The notes beneath the pieces were generated by a model. The model searched no databases, had not been told where the DNA came from, and worked only from the letters and a program-made list of their open reading frames with translations. 64,000 nucleotides of DNA, from contig NZ_JAHHIR010000035.1 in NCBI RefSeq assembly GCF_018678075.1, positions 124,001 to 188,000 of the forward strand, read 5' to 3'. The stretch comes from Epibacterium ulvae. Its GTDB lineage: Bacteria; Pseudomonadota; Alphaproteobacteria; Rhodobacterales; Rhodobacteraceae. Made by a program: the position numbers and the translations under genes. Below are positions 27,601-34,941 of the stretch, one piece after another (positions within the stretch are counted from its first letter, which is position 1; every line of letters begins with the position of its first letter).

Positions 27601-27726
27601 CGCCAGATCCGCATCCAGATCGGGGCTGTCAAATGTGACCATCCCCACATTGCGCCATCCCCCGGACGCACGGTGCAAGAGGGTTATGCCTGTCGATGAC
27701 AAGGAAAGTGCAAAACTCGGTTTCAT
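24655..27726 (-). CDS. GspL/PilM-like and GspC/PilP-like fusion protein with a long Pro/Ala-rich linker
   Basis: A 1023-residue protein in four parts. Residues 1-160 resemble the actin-like cytoplasmic domain of GspL or PilM (LILPNDQIRYLTL, then ATPYELHELAFDISADG). Residues 160-505 are proline, alanine and acidic-rich and look disordered. One membrane helix lies at about 511-535 (LGLMLTSLLLLLMAVVAAVA). A second low-complexity stretch follows, and the last 75 residues (DLRDLNLIGISGSASDRRAL, then RIRRVKVGDNIDGGRV) match the small periplasmic beta-domain of GspC and PilP. Such domains normally sit in separate proteins of type II secretion or type IV pilus machines. None of the other machine genes are near. 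The function is unknown. The two-domain reading is my inference. Confidence 0.75.
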   Translation of the reverse strand: MKPSFALSLSSTGITLLHRASGGWRNVGMVTFDSPDLDADLADLRSKGLDYASPMSCKLILPNDQIRYLTLDTGDISDETRLAEVRLALADATPYELHELAFDISADGTRTHTAAVAYETLQEAEHFAQIHGFNPASFVAQPGEHGFLGEPFFGPTAALQGAEVTPDGIAVVDIGPALLPEPDPVGEAVEASEASVAAENAAQEPELTETADIAVPDAPVDADRVDAGSSDLDSPAADDLEDELAPHSAANDLTKAASEDTQDAENQTSNAAPRDALPEQADDTPAPATPDVPTPPRRPTVEDVAAQLSARAAQALARDDLPDKVSPQEPTGLPESLDFSAVANLAAPTQDTPSPTPTAKAPKETVETPEDTPKPPVVGFTSRRTASPDLGAAKPVPATQRPASRIPTLSAVRSTNTPVGAAAAEASTAPKVTAKASKPPVADALAAARILAQGDASEKPDAGAVLAQIKPKQIAVPAGSKAARDAAAARAEYEAEKTGKPKTGAVARAIGGKPRFLGLMLTSLLLLLMAVVAAVAFWSDARFDDRDPAFETPEPATLLPDPVDTTRDIAPQDTTPTAPTGASVEDAAPAGDSTPAEQPLVGAAPDASPATVDERTDLAEITPPPSPELSPTDTAVLDALHAEDIAARPEPPETAPVPATEPSDTLPATDDAAQLAQTPPDVGIDPEAEADALALLDPIATPELDDLSHRTTYAATGIWQKIPEGLAPDATANRADLDDIYVASIDNSDLARDSIALPNSGRFSTDRIQNALPSPVPADSEFDLDERGLVVATPEGALNPDGVTIYLGRPAKVPPTRPEFEPIVEAPVAPQIARVRPRPRPADLQDRAERARFGGLNLDELAKVRPRARPAGLIPAVVEPEAPAVANAAEDLPPATALAVGNSVIPRQRPSNFQRLVARAKATPQPAAAPVAAVATVTPSIPSSANVAREATVANVIDLRDLNLIGISGSASDRRALVRMPSGRIRRVKVGDNIDGGRVTAIDNQRLLYQKRGRNHTLRLPNG

Positions 27727-27897
27727 TCCGCCGTCAAACCATCATTTTTATTGTGAGCCTGCGCATCATGCTGGGGCTTTCTTTTATCGTCGCATCTTAA
27801 CCAAGGAGGTGCAAAAGTTAAAGAACAAGACGCGCATACCTCTTGTAAAGTGGCGGAGGGTTGCCTTGATTTGAACTGTTATTGAGGAGGGTTCCGG

Positions 27898-28632
27898 ATG
27901 GAACAAAGTTGGTATCAAAGACTTGCCCCTGTGGCGGTTGTATCTATGTGCGTTTTGGCGACGGCTGCGCCGGTTGCGGCGGAATCAGATGCCGCCCATG
28001 TGCGCAAAATCCAAGTGAGCGGTGAGGCGCAGATTTCGGCGGTGCCGGATATGGCGACCTTGACCCTTGGCGTCAGCAGTTTCGACGAAGAGGCGCAGAC
28101 CGCCATGCGCACAACCTCACGCAAGATGGTGGCGGTGATCGACACATTGGTCGAAGCCGGGATCGCATCCGAGGATATGCAGACCAGCCAGCTGAGCCTG
28201 TCGCCCCGGTGGGAGCAGGACCGCACGGTCAATGGTCAGGGGCGGCGCTATGTCGTGGGGTTTGAAGCCTCCAACATGTTGACCATCCGCCTGTTTGATC
28301 TGGACAATGTTGGCCCGGTTCTGGATCAGGTTCTGGCAGTTGGCGCCAATCATTTCAGGGGTTTACGCTTTGGCGTGCAGGACACCGACGCATTGCAAGA
28401 CGCTTTGCGCGTGGCGGCTGTTCAGGACGCGATGGCCAAGGCGACACTTCTGAGCGAGGCCGCTGGTGCCCAATTGGGGGCGGTGCGCCAGATCACCGAC
28501 CAAAGCGGGCATCGCGGTGGGCAGATGATGGCCATGGAGGCCGCGCGCAGCGATTTTGTTCCCATCGCGCCGGGATCGCTGGAGTTCAATCACTCCGTCT
28601 CGGTCGTGTTTGATCTGGATGTCAGCGAATAG
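27898..28632 (+). CDS. SIMPL-domain (DUF541) periplasmic protein
   Basis: A 244-residue protein with a signal peptide (VAVVSMCVLATAAPVAA, cleaved near residue 30). The rest is one SIMPL/DUF541 domain: RKIQVSGEAQISAVPDMATL, and SQLSLSPRWEQD in the middle. E. coli YggE is the best known relative and protects against oxidative stress; BP26 of Brucella forms channel-like oligomers. The start follows GAGGAGGG. It stands alone between the divergent fusion gene at 24655-27726 and the convergent metY, separated from metY by a hairpin. Confidence 0.9.
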   Translation: MEQSWYQRLAPVAVVSMCVLATAAPVAAESDAAHVRKIQVSGEAQISAVPDMATLTLGVSSFDEEAQTAMRTTSRKMVAVIDTLVEAGIASEDMQTSQLSLSPRWEQDRTVNGQGRRYVVGFEASNMLTIRLFDLDNVGPVLDQVLAVGANHFRGLRFGVQDTDALQDALRVAAVQDAMAKATLLSEAAGAQLGAVRQITDQSGHRGGQMMAMEAARSDFVPIAPGSLEFNHSVSVVFDLDVSE

Positions 28633-28642
28633 CAAAACAACG

Positions 28643-28671
28643 GGCGCGCCCTGAACAGCGCGCCTGGTTTT
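28643..28671 (+). terminator. hairpin terminator between the SIMPL gene and metY
   Basis: GGCGCGC and GCGCGCC form a seven-pair stem around an eight-base loop, followed by TGGTTTT. It lies between two convergent genes and best serves the rightward SIMPL transcript. Confidence 0.65.
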
Positions 28672-28676
28672 CAGTC

Positions 28677-29969
28677 TTAGGCGGTTGCCGCAGCCAGCGC
28701 CTGATCCAGATCGGCGATCAGATCCTTGGCGTCCTCAATCCCGATTGACAGGCGCACCACATTTGGGTTGGCGCCAGCCGCCTCTTGCTGTTCTGGCGTG
28801 AGCTGACGGTGGGTGGTGGAGGCCGAATGGATGATCAGCGACCGGGTGTCGCCCAGGTTGGCCACATGGCTGAACAGGTTCAGCGCATTCACCAATTTGA
28901 CGCAGGCGTCATAGCCATCTTTGAGCGCAAAGGTAAACAGACCGCCCGTGCCCTTGGGGTAGCAGCGCTGCGCCCGCTCATAATAGGGCGAGGACTTCAG
29001 CCCGGCGCAGGTCACATAGTCGACGGCCGGGTGTTGTTCCAGCCAGCTGGCGACTTTGACCGCGTTTTCAACGTGACGCTCCATCCGCAGCGACAGGGTT
29101 TCGATCCCCATCAACGTGTAATGCGCCGCTTGCGGGTTCAGGGTCATGCCTAGATCGCGCAGGCCAATGGCGATGGAGTGGAAGGTAAAGGCCATGGGGC
29201 CCAATGCCTCGTGAAAGACCAGACCGTGATAGGCGGGTTCGGGCTGCGACAAGGAGGGGAATTTGTCGTTGGCGGACCAGTCGAATTTACCACTGTCCAC
29301 AACGCAGCCACCGGTGACGGTGCCATTGCCGGTCAGGTATTTGGTGGTGGAATGCACCACCAGCGTCGCGCCGTCTTTGATCGGGTTGCACAGGTAGGGC
29401 GTGGCGGAGGTATTGTCGATGATCAGCGGGATGCCTGCCGCGTCGGCCACATCCGCGATCGAACGAATATCGGTGACATAGCCACCGGGGTTGGCAATGG
29501 ACTCGCCAAAGATCGCGCGCGTGTTGTCATCAATGGCTGCAGCAACCGCTGCTGGATCGTCAAAATCGACAAATTTCGCAGACCAGCCAAAGCGTTTGAT
29601 GGTCTGGCTGAACTGGGTCACCGTGCCGCCATAAAGCCGGGTCGAGGCCACCACATTGCAGCCCGGACCCATCAGCGGGAACAGCGCCATGATCTGTGCC
29701 GCATGGCCCGAGGAACAACATACCGCACCCGCGCCACCTTCCAGCACCGCAATCCGTTCCTGCAATGCAGACACGGTTGGGTTGGTCAGGCGGGAGTAGA
29801 TATATCCCACTTCTTCCAAGTTAAAGAGTTTGGCCGCATGTTCCGCATCGCGAAACACATAGGCCGTGGTCTGGTAAATCGGGGTCTGGCGGGCGCCAGT
29901 TGCGGGATCGGGTTGGCTGCCTGCGTGAACTTGCAGCGTGTCGAACCCATAGGTGGTACCATCTGTCAT
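28677..29969 (-). CDS. metY: O-acetylhomoserine sulfhydrylase-type PLP enzyme
   Basis: A 430-residue cytosolic enzyme of the Cys/Met-metabolism PLP family. LQVHAGSQPDPATGARQTPI at the start and GYIYSRLTNPTVSALQERIA (near residue 55) are typical of O-acetylhomoserine sulfhydrylase. The PLP lysine lies in VVHSTTKYLTGNGTVTGG (near residue 210). It makes homocysteine from O-acetylhomoserine and sulfide. The extra loop length of about 430 residues separates it from MetB and MetC, which are about 390. GGGAGG lies ten bases before the ATG and may be masked by a hairpin (29980-30003). Confidence 0.9.
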   Translation of the reverse strand: MTDGTTYGFDTLQVHAGSQPDPATGARQTPIYQTTAYVFRDAEHAAKLFNLEEVGYIYSRLTNPTVSALQERIAVLEGGAGAVCCSSGHAAQIMALFPLMGPGCNVVASTRLYGGTVTQFSQTIKRFGWSAKFVDFDDPAAVAAAIDDNTRAIFGESIANPGGYVTDIRSIADVADAAGIPLIIDNTSATPYLCNPIKDGATLVVHSTTKYLTGNGTVTGGCVVDSGKFDWSANDKFPSLSQPEPAYHGLVFHEALGPMAFTFHSIAIGLRDLGMTLNPQAAHYTLMGIETLSLRMERHVENAVKVASWLEQHPAVDYVTCAGLKSSPYYERAQRCYPKGTGGLFTFALKDGYDACVKLVNALNLFSHVANLGDTRSLIIHSASTTHRQLTPEQQEAAGANPNVVRLSIGIEDAKDLIADLDQALAAATA

Positions 29970-29979
29970 AACTCATAAA

Positions 29980-30003
29980 CCTCCCTGTTACTGAGGGCGG
30001 AGG
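29980..30003 (-). promoter_or_regulatory. possible ribosome-binding-site hairpin of metY
   Basis: On the minus strand CCTCCGCCCT is followed by CAGTAAC and then AGGGAGG. CCCT can pair with AGGG, and CCTCC could instead pair with GGAGG, so the Shine-Dalgarno sequence of metY can be hidden in two alternative stems. This could tune translation. I looked for the SAM-II riboswitch often found before such genes and did not find its core. Evidence is only complementarity. Confidence 0.3.
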
Positions 30004-30064
30004 TTAGGCATCGTATGCGTGGCTTACAATAGGGTGGGCGCAGAAGGAGGCCCGCAAAATGGCT

Positions 30065-31054
30065 TCAGCGGATCCAGAAGCCTTCGGCTTTGATCAGCTT
30101 GCGGATTGCCTGTTCGCGCCCCGGTAGATTGTCGCGGTCAAACAGGGCGCGCACCTTGTGGCCCTTGCCCTGATAAATCATGCGTTTCATCGGCTCATAG
30201 GTTTTCAGGACCTTTTTCAACCAGTTGGGGGCGGCCACCTGTTCCAAGACCTCGATCACGCGGTCGCTTTCGCGGGCATAAAGCAGGGGGAACAGACGGT
30301 AATGGCAGCTGACTTCGCCGTCCAGATAACCCGCAGGCAATGTGTCGCGGCCCCCACCCAAAGCATGGATCACCAGCGGCAGGGCCACCTGATCCAACCA
30401 GGGATCCATCGGCTGGCCCACCAGTTCGATCGGCGGATCGTCTTGAATGGTGCGCGCATAGTCGAGAAACAGCGCGCCGAATTTCGCAGGGCAAGATCCA
30501 AAGAAAAACCCGGCATTGAAATAGAGGTAGCGTCGCCAAAACTCGTCCGGCTGATCCAGATCGAGGCTGGTGTCGAAATCCAGCTCAAACCGGTCATAAA
30601 GCGATTTCCAGATGCCGGTGTAGCCGGGGCCATACAGCGTCGGTTTCGGCCAGGTCTGGGTGCAGTTGAGCGAGGCTGACGGGCGATCAAAGTCGAAGGG
30701 GACTTTGGTGATGTCGCCGGTGATCAGCGTATCGCTGTCAAAGAACACAAAGGGCTCACCTGCGGGCAGGGCCTGCAGCAGCTCGATCTTGTTGCCATGG
30801 GGGTAGCGCGCGCCAAAGACTTTGTTCTCAAACGGTAAAATCGTGGCGTTGAGGCGGGCAAAGGTCTCCAACACCGCGCCATCGCGTAGGCTTGGATCAC
30901 GGGGCCACAGATCATTGGGTTGGGGCGTGGCGACAAACAGCTTGCCTTTGAAATCCGGCGACATCTGCCGCAAGGAGGCCGCAAACAACAGCGCTTCATA
31001 CTGCAGGCGGCCGGCCTGAGCGACGACGACAATGTTAAAGGCGGGATCGGTCAT
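30065..31054 (-). CDS. GT-A-like glycosyltransferase-type protein
   Basis: A 329-residue cytosolic protein. It opens with a beta-alpha start (FNIVVVAQAGRLQYEALLFA) and contains GEPFVFFDSDTLITGDI near residue 105, whose DSD is the DxD metal-sugar motif of GT-A glycosyltransferases. FNAGFFFGSCPAKFGALFLD near residue 185 is like the N-A-G segment seen in glycosyltransferase family 8. No membrane segments. It follows the gene at 31099-31974 by 44 bases, forming a two-gene unit. The donor and acceptor are unknown; it may be a small separate family found in Rhodobacterales. Confidence 0.65.
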   Translation of the reverse strand: MTDPAFNIVVVAQAGRLQYEALLFAASLRQMSPDFKGKLFVATPQPNDLWPRDPSLRDGAVLETFARLNATILPFENKVFGARYPHGNKIELLQALPAGEPFVFFDSDTLITGDITKVPFDFDRPSASLNCTQTWPKPTLYGPGYTGIWKSLYDRFELDFDTSLDLDQPDEFWRRYLYFNAGFFFGSCPAKFGALFLDYARTIQDDPPIELVGQPMDPWLDQVALPLVIHALGGGRDTLPAGYLDGEVSCHYRLFPLLYARESDRVIEVLEQVAAPNWLKKVLKTYEPMKRMIYQGKGHKVRALFDRDNLPGREQAIRKLIKAEGFWIR

Positions 31055-31098
31055 ATGTCAGGATTTCCGCGAGGGTAGGAAGAAAAGAGAAAACGGTG

Positions 31099-31974
31099 TC
31101 AGGTGGAAATAAGGGTGACACCGTCCAACTGGTCAATAAGCTCAAGATCGCGGTCATACGCGTCCGAGGCCTCTTCGATAATGCTATCGGTCCAATCGGG
31201 CATGTCGAGCTCTTCCTCGACCTCATCATCCAGCGCGTATTTGTCGAGAAAGGCCAGGGTGACCCGCTGTTTCTGCTCCTCATTCAGCTCTTGATGCTGA
31301 TGCATATAGGCCCGTAAGCGCTGCATGCCTTCCTTGGACATGATCGCAGACAGAAGATCCATGCCCCCGTTGATACGCGCGCCCGGTTCAATCCCGCCCA
31401 TGTGGCGGATCACCTGGGCCCAGATCATCGGCAGATCCTCGTAACACCAGACAGTGATCGGGATCTCAGGGAAGTTTCGCCGCAGACGCAGCAAAAGTTC
31501 CGACCAATGGATGTGTATCGGGTCATTGTCGCGCCGCAGCTCACGTTTGCGCTGGTGGTTGGCGTTCTCCAGCAGCGCCGGCACAAATCCTACCGGGCTG
31601 CGTAAGGACAGGTGCAAATGCAGGTCGTCCTGAGCAAACAATTGCTTCAGATAAGAGACGCGCTGTTCGGCGTGCGGGTACAATTGGTTGTCGCTCAACG
31701 CCATACGCTGGGACCCCCAGAAATGCGGGTTGGACAGGATCACGCGGTCCGTATCCTCGCCGTCCAAAATAGCATCCCACAGGGCCTGTCCTTGTGTGTC
31801 GGCTGGTCGCCCATCTTCCATCGCGGCCATGCAACCCTTGATCAGTTCACGATATTTTCCGGGGCCGGGCACAGCGGTGCGGGTTTTGACAAAGATTTCC
31901 TTGTTGCGCAGCAAGCTTTTCATCAACCGGTCTTCCTCGGTCGCATGTGCGCCACAATGAATGTTTACCTGCAT
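31099..31974 (-). CDS. unrecognised protein paired with a glycosyltransferase-like gene
   Basis: A 291-residue soluble protein with no signal peptide. It begins QVNIHCGAHATEEDRLMKSL and contains HLHLSLRSPVGFVPALLENA and ITVWCYEDLPMIWAQVIRHM. The opening and the arrangement of short strands recall sulfotransferase-like or P-loop-like families, but there is no clear PAPS or Walker motif, so I do not assign a function. The C-terminus is acidic. The start at 31974 is chosen by a family-like opening; a start at 32037 is possible. It is the first gene of the pair with 30065-31054. Confidence 0.6.
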   Translation of the reverse strand: MQVNIHCGAHATEEDRLMKSLLRNKEIFVKTRTAVPGPGKYRELIKGCMAAMEDGRPADTQGQALWDAILDGEDTDRVILSNPHFWGSQRMALSDNQLYPHAEQRVSYLKQLFAQDDLHLHLSLRSPVGFVPALLENANHQRKRELRRDNDPIHIHWSELLLRLRRNFPEIPITVWCYEDLPMIWAQVIRHMGGIEPGARINGGMDLLSAIMSKEGMQRLRAYMHQHQELNEEQKQRVTLAFLDKYALDDEVEEELDMPDWTDSIIEEASDAYDRDLELIDQLDGVTLIST

Positions 31975-32148
31975 AAATGGGACTTTCAAAAACCTGTCGT
32001 TGCATCCAGCCATAGCCCCTCGGTGGGAGCGGGTCAAATTTCACGCTGGCTTTTGGCGACACTGATACGCAGCCGTGCAGAATTTTCGAAATTTCTGGTC
32101 AATTGTCTCTTGCAGAGCCCAAATCAATACGGTAGGAGCACCGCCAAT

Positions 32149-32224
32149 GCCCCTATAGCTCAGCTGGTAGAGCAACTGATTTGTAATCAGTAGGTCCGCG
32201 GTTCGAGTCCGTGTGGGGGCACCA
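32149..32224 (+). tRNA. tRNA-Thr (anticodon TGT)
   Basis: A 76-base cloverleaf: acceptor GCCCCTA pairs with TGGGGGC, the D arm is GCTCAGCTGGTAGAGC, the anticodon arm is ACTGA-TTTGTAA-TCAGT with TGT at 34-36, and the T arm contains GGTTCGAGTCC. The CCA end is encoded (32222-32224). Anticodon TGT reads ACA and, with a modified first base, other threonine codons. Confidence 0.96.
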
Positions 32225-32372
32225 TTCTTCTCCTAGTTGCAACACCGTAGTCTTGCCCCAGGGGTAATTTGACGTCGTATTGCGATGGGATCCTTCTCAC
32301 AAAAGACTTCGCTTGAAATCCGAACGATCTTGCGATCATGTGTGAAACAAAAGGTGAACGACAGGGGGCGGC

Positions 32373-33536
32373 ATGGCTCGGCTACAGATCAAAAATTCAA
32401 CAGCGCGTGCGCTTTGGCTAACGTCGCATGGTCTCGCGCAGACACCGACGGGTACGTTGGATGTGTTGCAGATGATCCAACAACTGGGGTTCGTGCAGCT
32501 CGACACCATCCAGGTCGTCTCGCGGGCGCATCATCATATCCTGTGGAGCCGCAATCAGAACTACCGCGAAGAGATGCTGGACCCGCTCTTGCGTCACAAG
32601 CGACAGGTGTTTGAGCATTTCACTCACGATGCCTCGGTCTTGCCGATGGATGCGTTGCCCATGTGGCAGCGTCAGTTTCAGCGCAAAAAGGAACAGGTCG
32701 GCCGGTCCAATTGGTTTTGCAAACATCTCGACCCCGATTTGATTGCTGAGGTGCTGCGCCGGATCACCGAAGAGGGGCCTTTGTCCACGCAAAACTTTGA
32801 CACCAAGGTTAAAGGCGAAAAAGCCATGTGGCAGCGGCCGCCCCACAAGATGGTGCTCGACTACCTTTGGTATTCTGGTGAACTGGCGACATCTCACCGC
32901 GATGGGTTCAAGAAGTTCTATGATCTGGCGGAGCGGGTCTTTCCGCAGGACCTGCCGCACCTGACTGACCGCCAACAGGTTGACCACCTGTGCCATGCTG
33001 CCCTGGACCGGATCGGTTTTGGCACATTGGGGGAGATCCGCAAATTCTGGGAAGCGTGCGAGACGTCTGAGGTCAAAGCCTGGGCCGACAGCAACACGGC
33101 AGATCTGGTTGAAGTCGACGTGCAAGGTGCCGATGGCAGTTGGACGCCCGCGCTGGCCTGTGCGGAGATTGAAGAGCGGATCAAAGAACTGAAAGACCCC
33201 ACCACGCGGTTGCGGATCTTGAACCCCTTTGATCCCGCCATTCGCGACCGCGTGCGTCTGGCGCGGTTGTTCGGGTTCGACTACACGGTTGAAATGTTCG
33301 TACCCGCCGCCAAACGCAAATGGGGCTATTATGTCTATCCTCTGCTGGAGGGCAGTAAATTCGTTGGCCGGATCGAGGCCAAGGGCGACCGCTCAAAAGG
33401 CACTTTGACATTGACCAATTATTGGACCGAAACAGAGCGCCTCAAAACGCCCAAACGGGCGGCCAAGCTGGAGGCCGAGCTGGCCCGATTGGCGAAACTT
33501 GCGGGTTTGGGCACAGTGGATTGGGCCGTAAGCTGA
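32373..33536 (+). CDS. YcaQ/AlkX-type DNA glycosylase, winged-helix family
   Basis: A 387-residue protein of the HTH_42 family (AlkZ/YcaQ). E. coli YcaQ removes interstrand crosslink and alkylated bases from DNA. The catalytic-type motif appears as QLD (Gln42, Asp44 in FVQLDTIQVVSRAHHHIL), the Q-x-D form typical of the YcaQ/AlkX branch rather than the Q-x-Q form of antibiotic self-resistance AlkZ. Further family sequence is FEHFTHDASVLPMDALPMWQ and the tandem winged-helix region with AKRKWGYYVYPLLEGSKFVG. It stands alone between tRNA-Thr and the hairpin at 33565. Confidence 0.85.
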   Translation: MARLQIKNSTARALWLTSHGLAQTPTGTLDVLQMIQQLGFVQLDTIQVVSRAHHHILWSRNQNYREEMLDPLLRHKRQVFEHFTHDASVLPMDALPMWQRQFQRKKEQVGRSNWFCKHLDPDLIAEVLRRITEEGPLSTQNFDTKVKGEKAMWQRPPHKMVLDYLWYSGELATSHRDGFKKFYDLAERVFPQDLPHLTDRQQVDHLCHAALDRIGFGTLGEIRKFWEACETSEVKAWADSNTADLVEVDVQGADGSWTPALACAEIEERIKELKDPTTRLRILNPFDPAIRDRVRLARLFGFDYTVEMFVPAAKRKWGYYVYPLLEGSKFVGRIEAKGDRSKGTLTLTNYWTETERLKTPKRAAKLEAELARLAKLAGLGTVDWAVS

Positions 33537-33564
33537 CCTCAATGGACCTGTGACCCCAATTGAA

Positions 33565-33598
33565 AAGGGCCCGGTGCAGCATGCTGCACCGGGCCCTT
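33565..33598. terminator. 34-base perfect palindrome, bidirectional terminator
   Basis: Two 17-base arms that are fully complementary (the left arm begins AAGGGCCCGGTG). It lies between the YcaQ-type gene and the leftward AhpD-like pseudogene, so it can end transcripts from both sides. There is a short A/T flank on each side. Confidence 0.8.
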
Positions 33599-33622
33599 CT
33601 GTGATGTTACATGCGGGTCACG

Positions 33623-34286
33623 CTAGCCTTTCGCTGGGCGCTCCGCAGCGCTCAATTCGGCAAAGCTTGCGGCAAAGGCCTCGATATCTTCAACCGAAAG
33701 ACCGTCGACGGCATCCCATTGCTTTTGGTTGTATTCTTCCGTCTCAAGATCGGTCCAGAAACTGTCGTTGAGGCGGTTGATCATGTTGAGCATCGCGCAG
33801 GCCATGGAGATTTCGACGATTTCTGTATCGGTGAAATTCTCTTTCATGGCGGCCCACACTGCCTTGTCGCGTTGGGCGGTGTTCTTGGTCATCGCTTCTG
33901 ACCAGGCAATGGTCGCGCTGTCACGGGCGTCAAACAGCGGGCTGGTTTTACAGCTGTCGTCCAGCATCGCCTCAAGCTCGGGTTCGGAAATGCCAAGCCC
34001 CAGACCAAAGACCGTTGTATGCGCGGTGCTATATTCGCAGGCATTGGTAATCGAAGTTTTGATGCAGGCTAGTACACGCAGGCGCGGGTCTGTGCTGGCA
34101 CCCAGATCGGGCTTGACGCACCGCGGCCACCAGATCGCCGAACCATCGGGCAAGGTAGGGGCTGTGAGTGGCCAGAATGCGTTGCAGGTTGGCTGTGCGC
34201 CCTAGGAATTTGTCCGATCCGTCAAAGATCAGTTTTGCGGTTCCGGTTGCGTCTTCGTGGATTGTGCCGGTTAGTCGTTGTGACAT
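33623..34286 (-). pseudogene. frameshifted AhpD-like (carboxymuconolactone decarboxylase fold) gene
   Basis: Two overlapping frames join into one protein of about 220 residues. The first part starts at 34286 (SQRLTGTIHEDATGTAKLIF) behind GGGGGAG and reads to LVAAVRQ; the second continues with PDLGASTDPRLRVLACIKTS and ends at 33623. The change of frame lies near 34110-34122 and equals one extra base (or two lost). In the second part the site that is CxxC or CxxH in AhpD relatives reads NACEYSTAHT, so the second cysteine is a serine. Either it is a recent pseudogene or an assembly error. Peroxidase-like reduction would be lost. The neighbours are also decayed. Confidence 0.75.
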
Positions 34287-34333
34287 GGTCTCCCCCAAAT
34301 TCGTCGCGTGTCGCTCGATAGATTTTTGGCGTT

Positions 34334-34480
34334 TTAAACCTCAGAGATATGAACGGTCCGGCGGTCTTCGGCGGAACGCGCGATAGTTTCCAGGATCTCG
34401 ATATTGTGGACCAGTTCTTCGTTGGTGAAAGTGTAAAGCGCCTCTCCCAACATTGTCGGCGGCGGGTAGAATTTGCCGCC
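34334..34480 (-). pseudogene. C-terminal remnant of a Gfo/Idh/MocA-type oxidoreductase
   Basis: Read leftward from about 34480, the frame gives GKFYPPPTMLGEALYTFTNE, then ELVHNIEILETIARSAEDRR and TVHISEV before a TAA at 34334-34336. This is the usual end of a sugar or inositol dehydrogenase-like oxidoreductase. The N-terminal Rossmann domain is absent and a stop codon lies just upstream in frame. It is not covered by a long open frame. Confidence 0.6.
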
Positions 34481-34819
34481 GAGCTATCCGAACTATTGTG
34501 GCACCTGGATCGAAATCACCGGCACCGAAGGCGTCTTGACCCTGAATGACATCAGCCGTGACAACTGGCTGAACACGGTCAAGGACGGCACGCGAAATCC
34601 CAAGTCGACCATGCCTTTGCTGGGCAGACGGGCCCAGAGGCGCTGCACTTCCTCGAAGCGGTGCCGTTGGACGGCAATGTCATGGTAGACCTCGAGCACG
34701 CCCGCATGGTGATGGAGACCTACTCCACGGCGGACGTCTCTGCCGAGGTCGACGAGCCTGTGAAGCTGCCATTGTCAAACCAATCGCTGGCGACATTGGT
34801 AGACCTCAAGGGCAGCTAA
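34473..34819 (+). pseudogene. rightward C-terminal remnant of a Gfo/Idh/MocA-type oxidoreductase
   Basis: From 34473 the frame reads LPPSYPNYCGTWIEITGTEG, VLTLNDISRDNWLN and so on up to about STMP near 34610. The reading then continues in another frame with VDHAFAGQTGPEALHFLEAV, and MVMETYSTADVSAEVDEPVK, ending with a stop at 34817-34819. So the gene has lost its N-terminal domain and has a frameshift or short deletion near 34605-34618. Its start abuts the start of the leftward remnant at 34334-34480. Confidence 0.65.
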
Positions 34820-34941
34820 ATAATGCCCGATTAGACCCCAGCCATAGGGGTGAACCTGCAAAAACGACGGCCTTCTCCTTGTCGTATCTGAGCGCCTTAC
34901 CGGGCGCTCATTTTCGGGCATTAGATGCCGGGATCAGCGTG

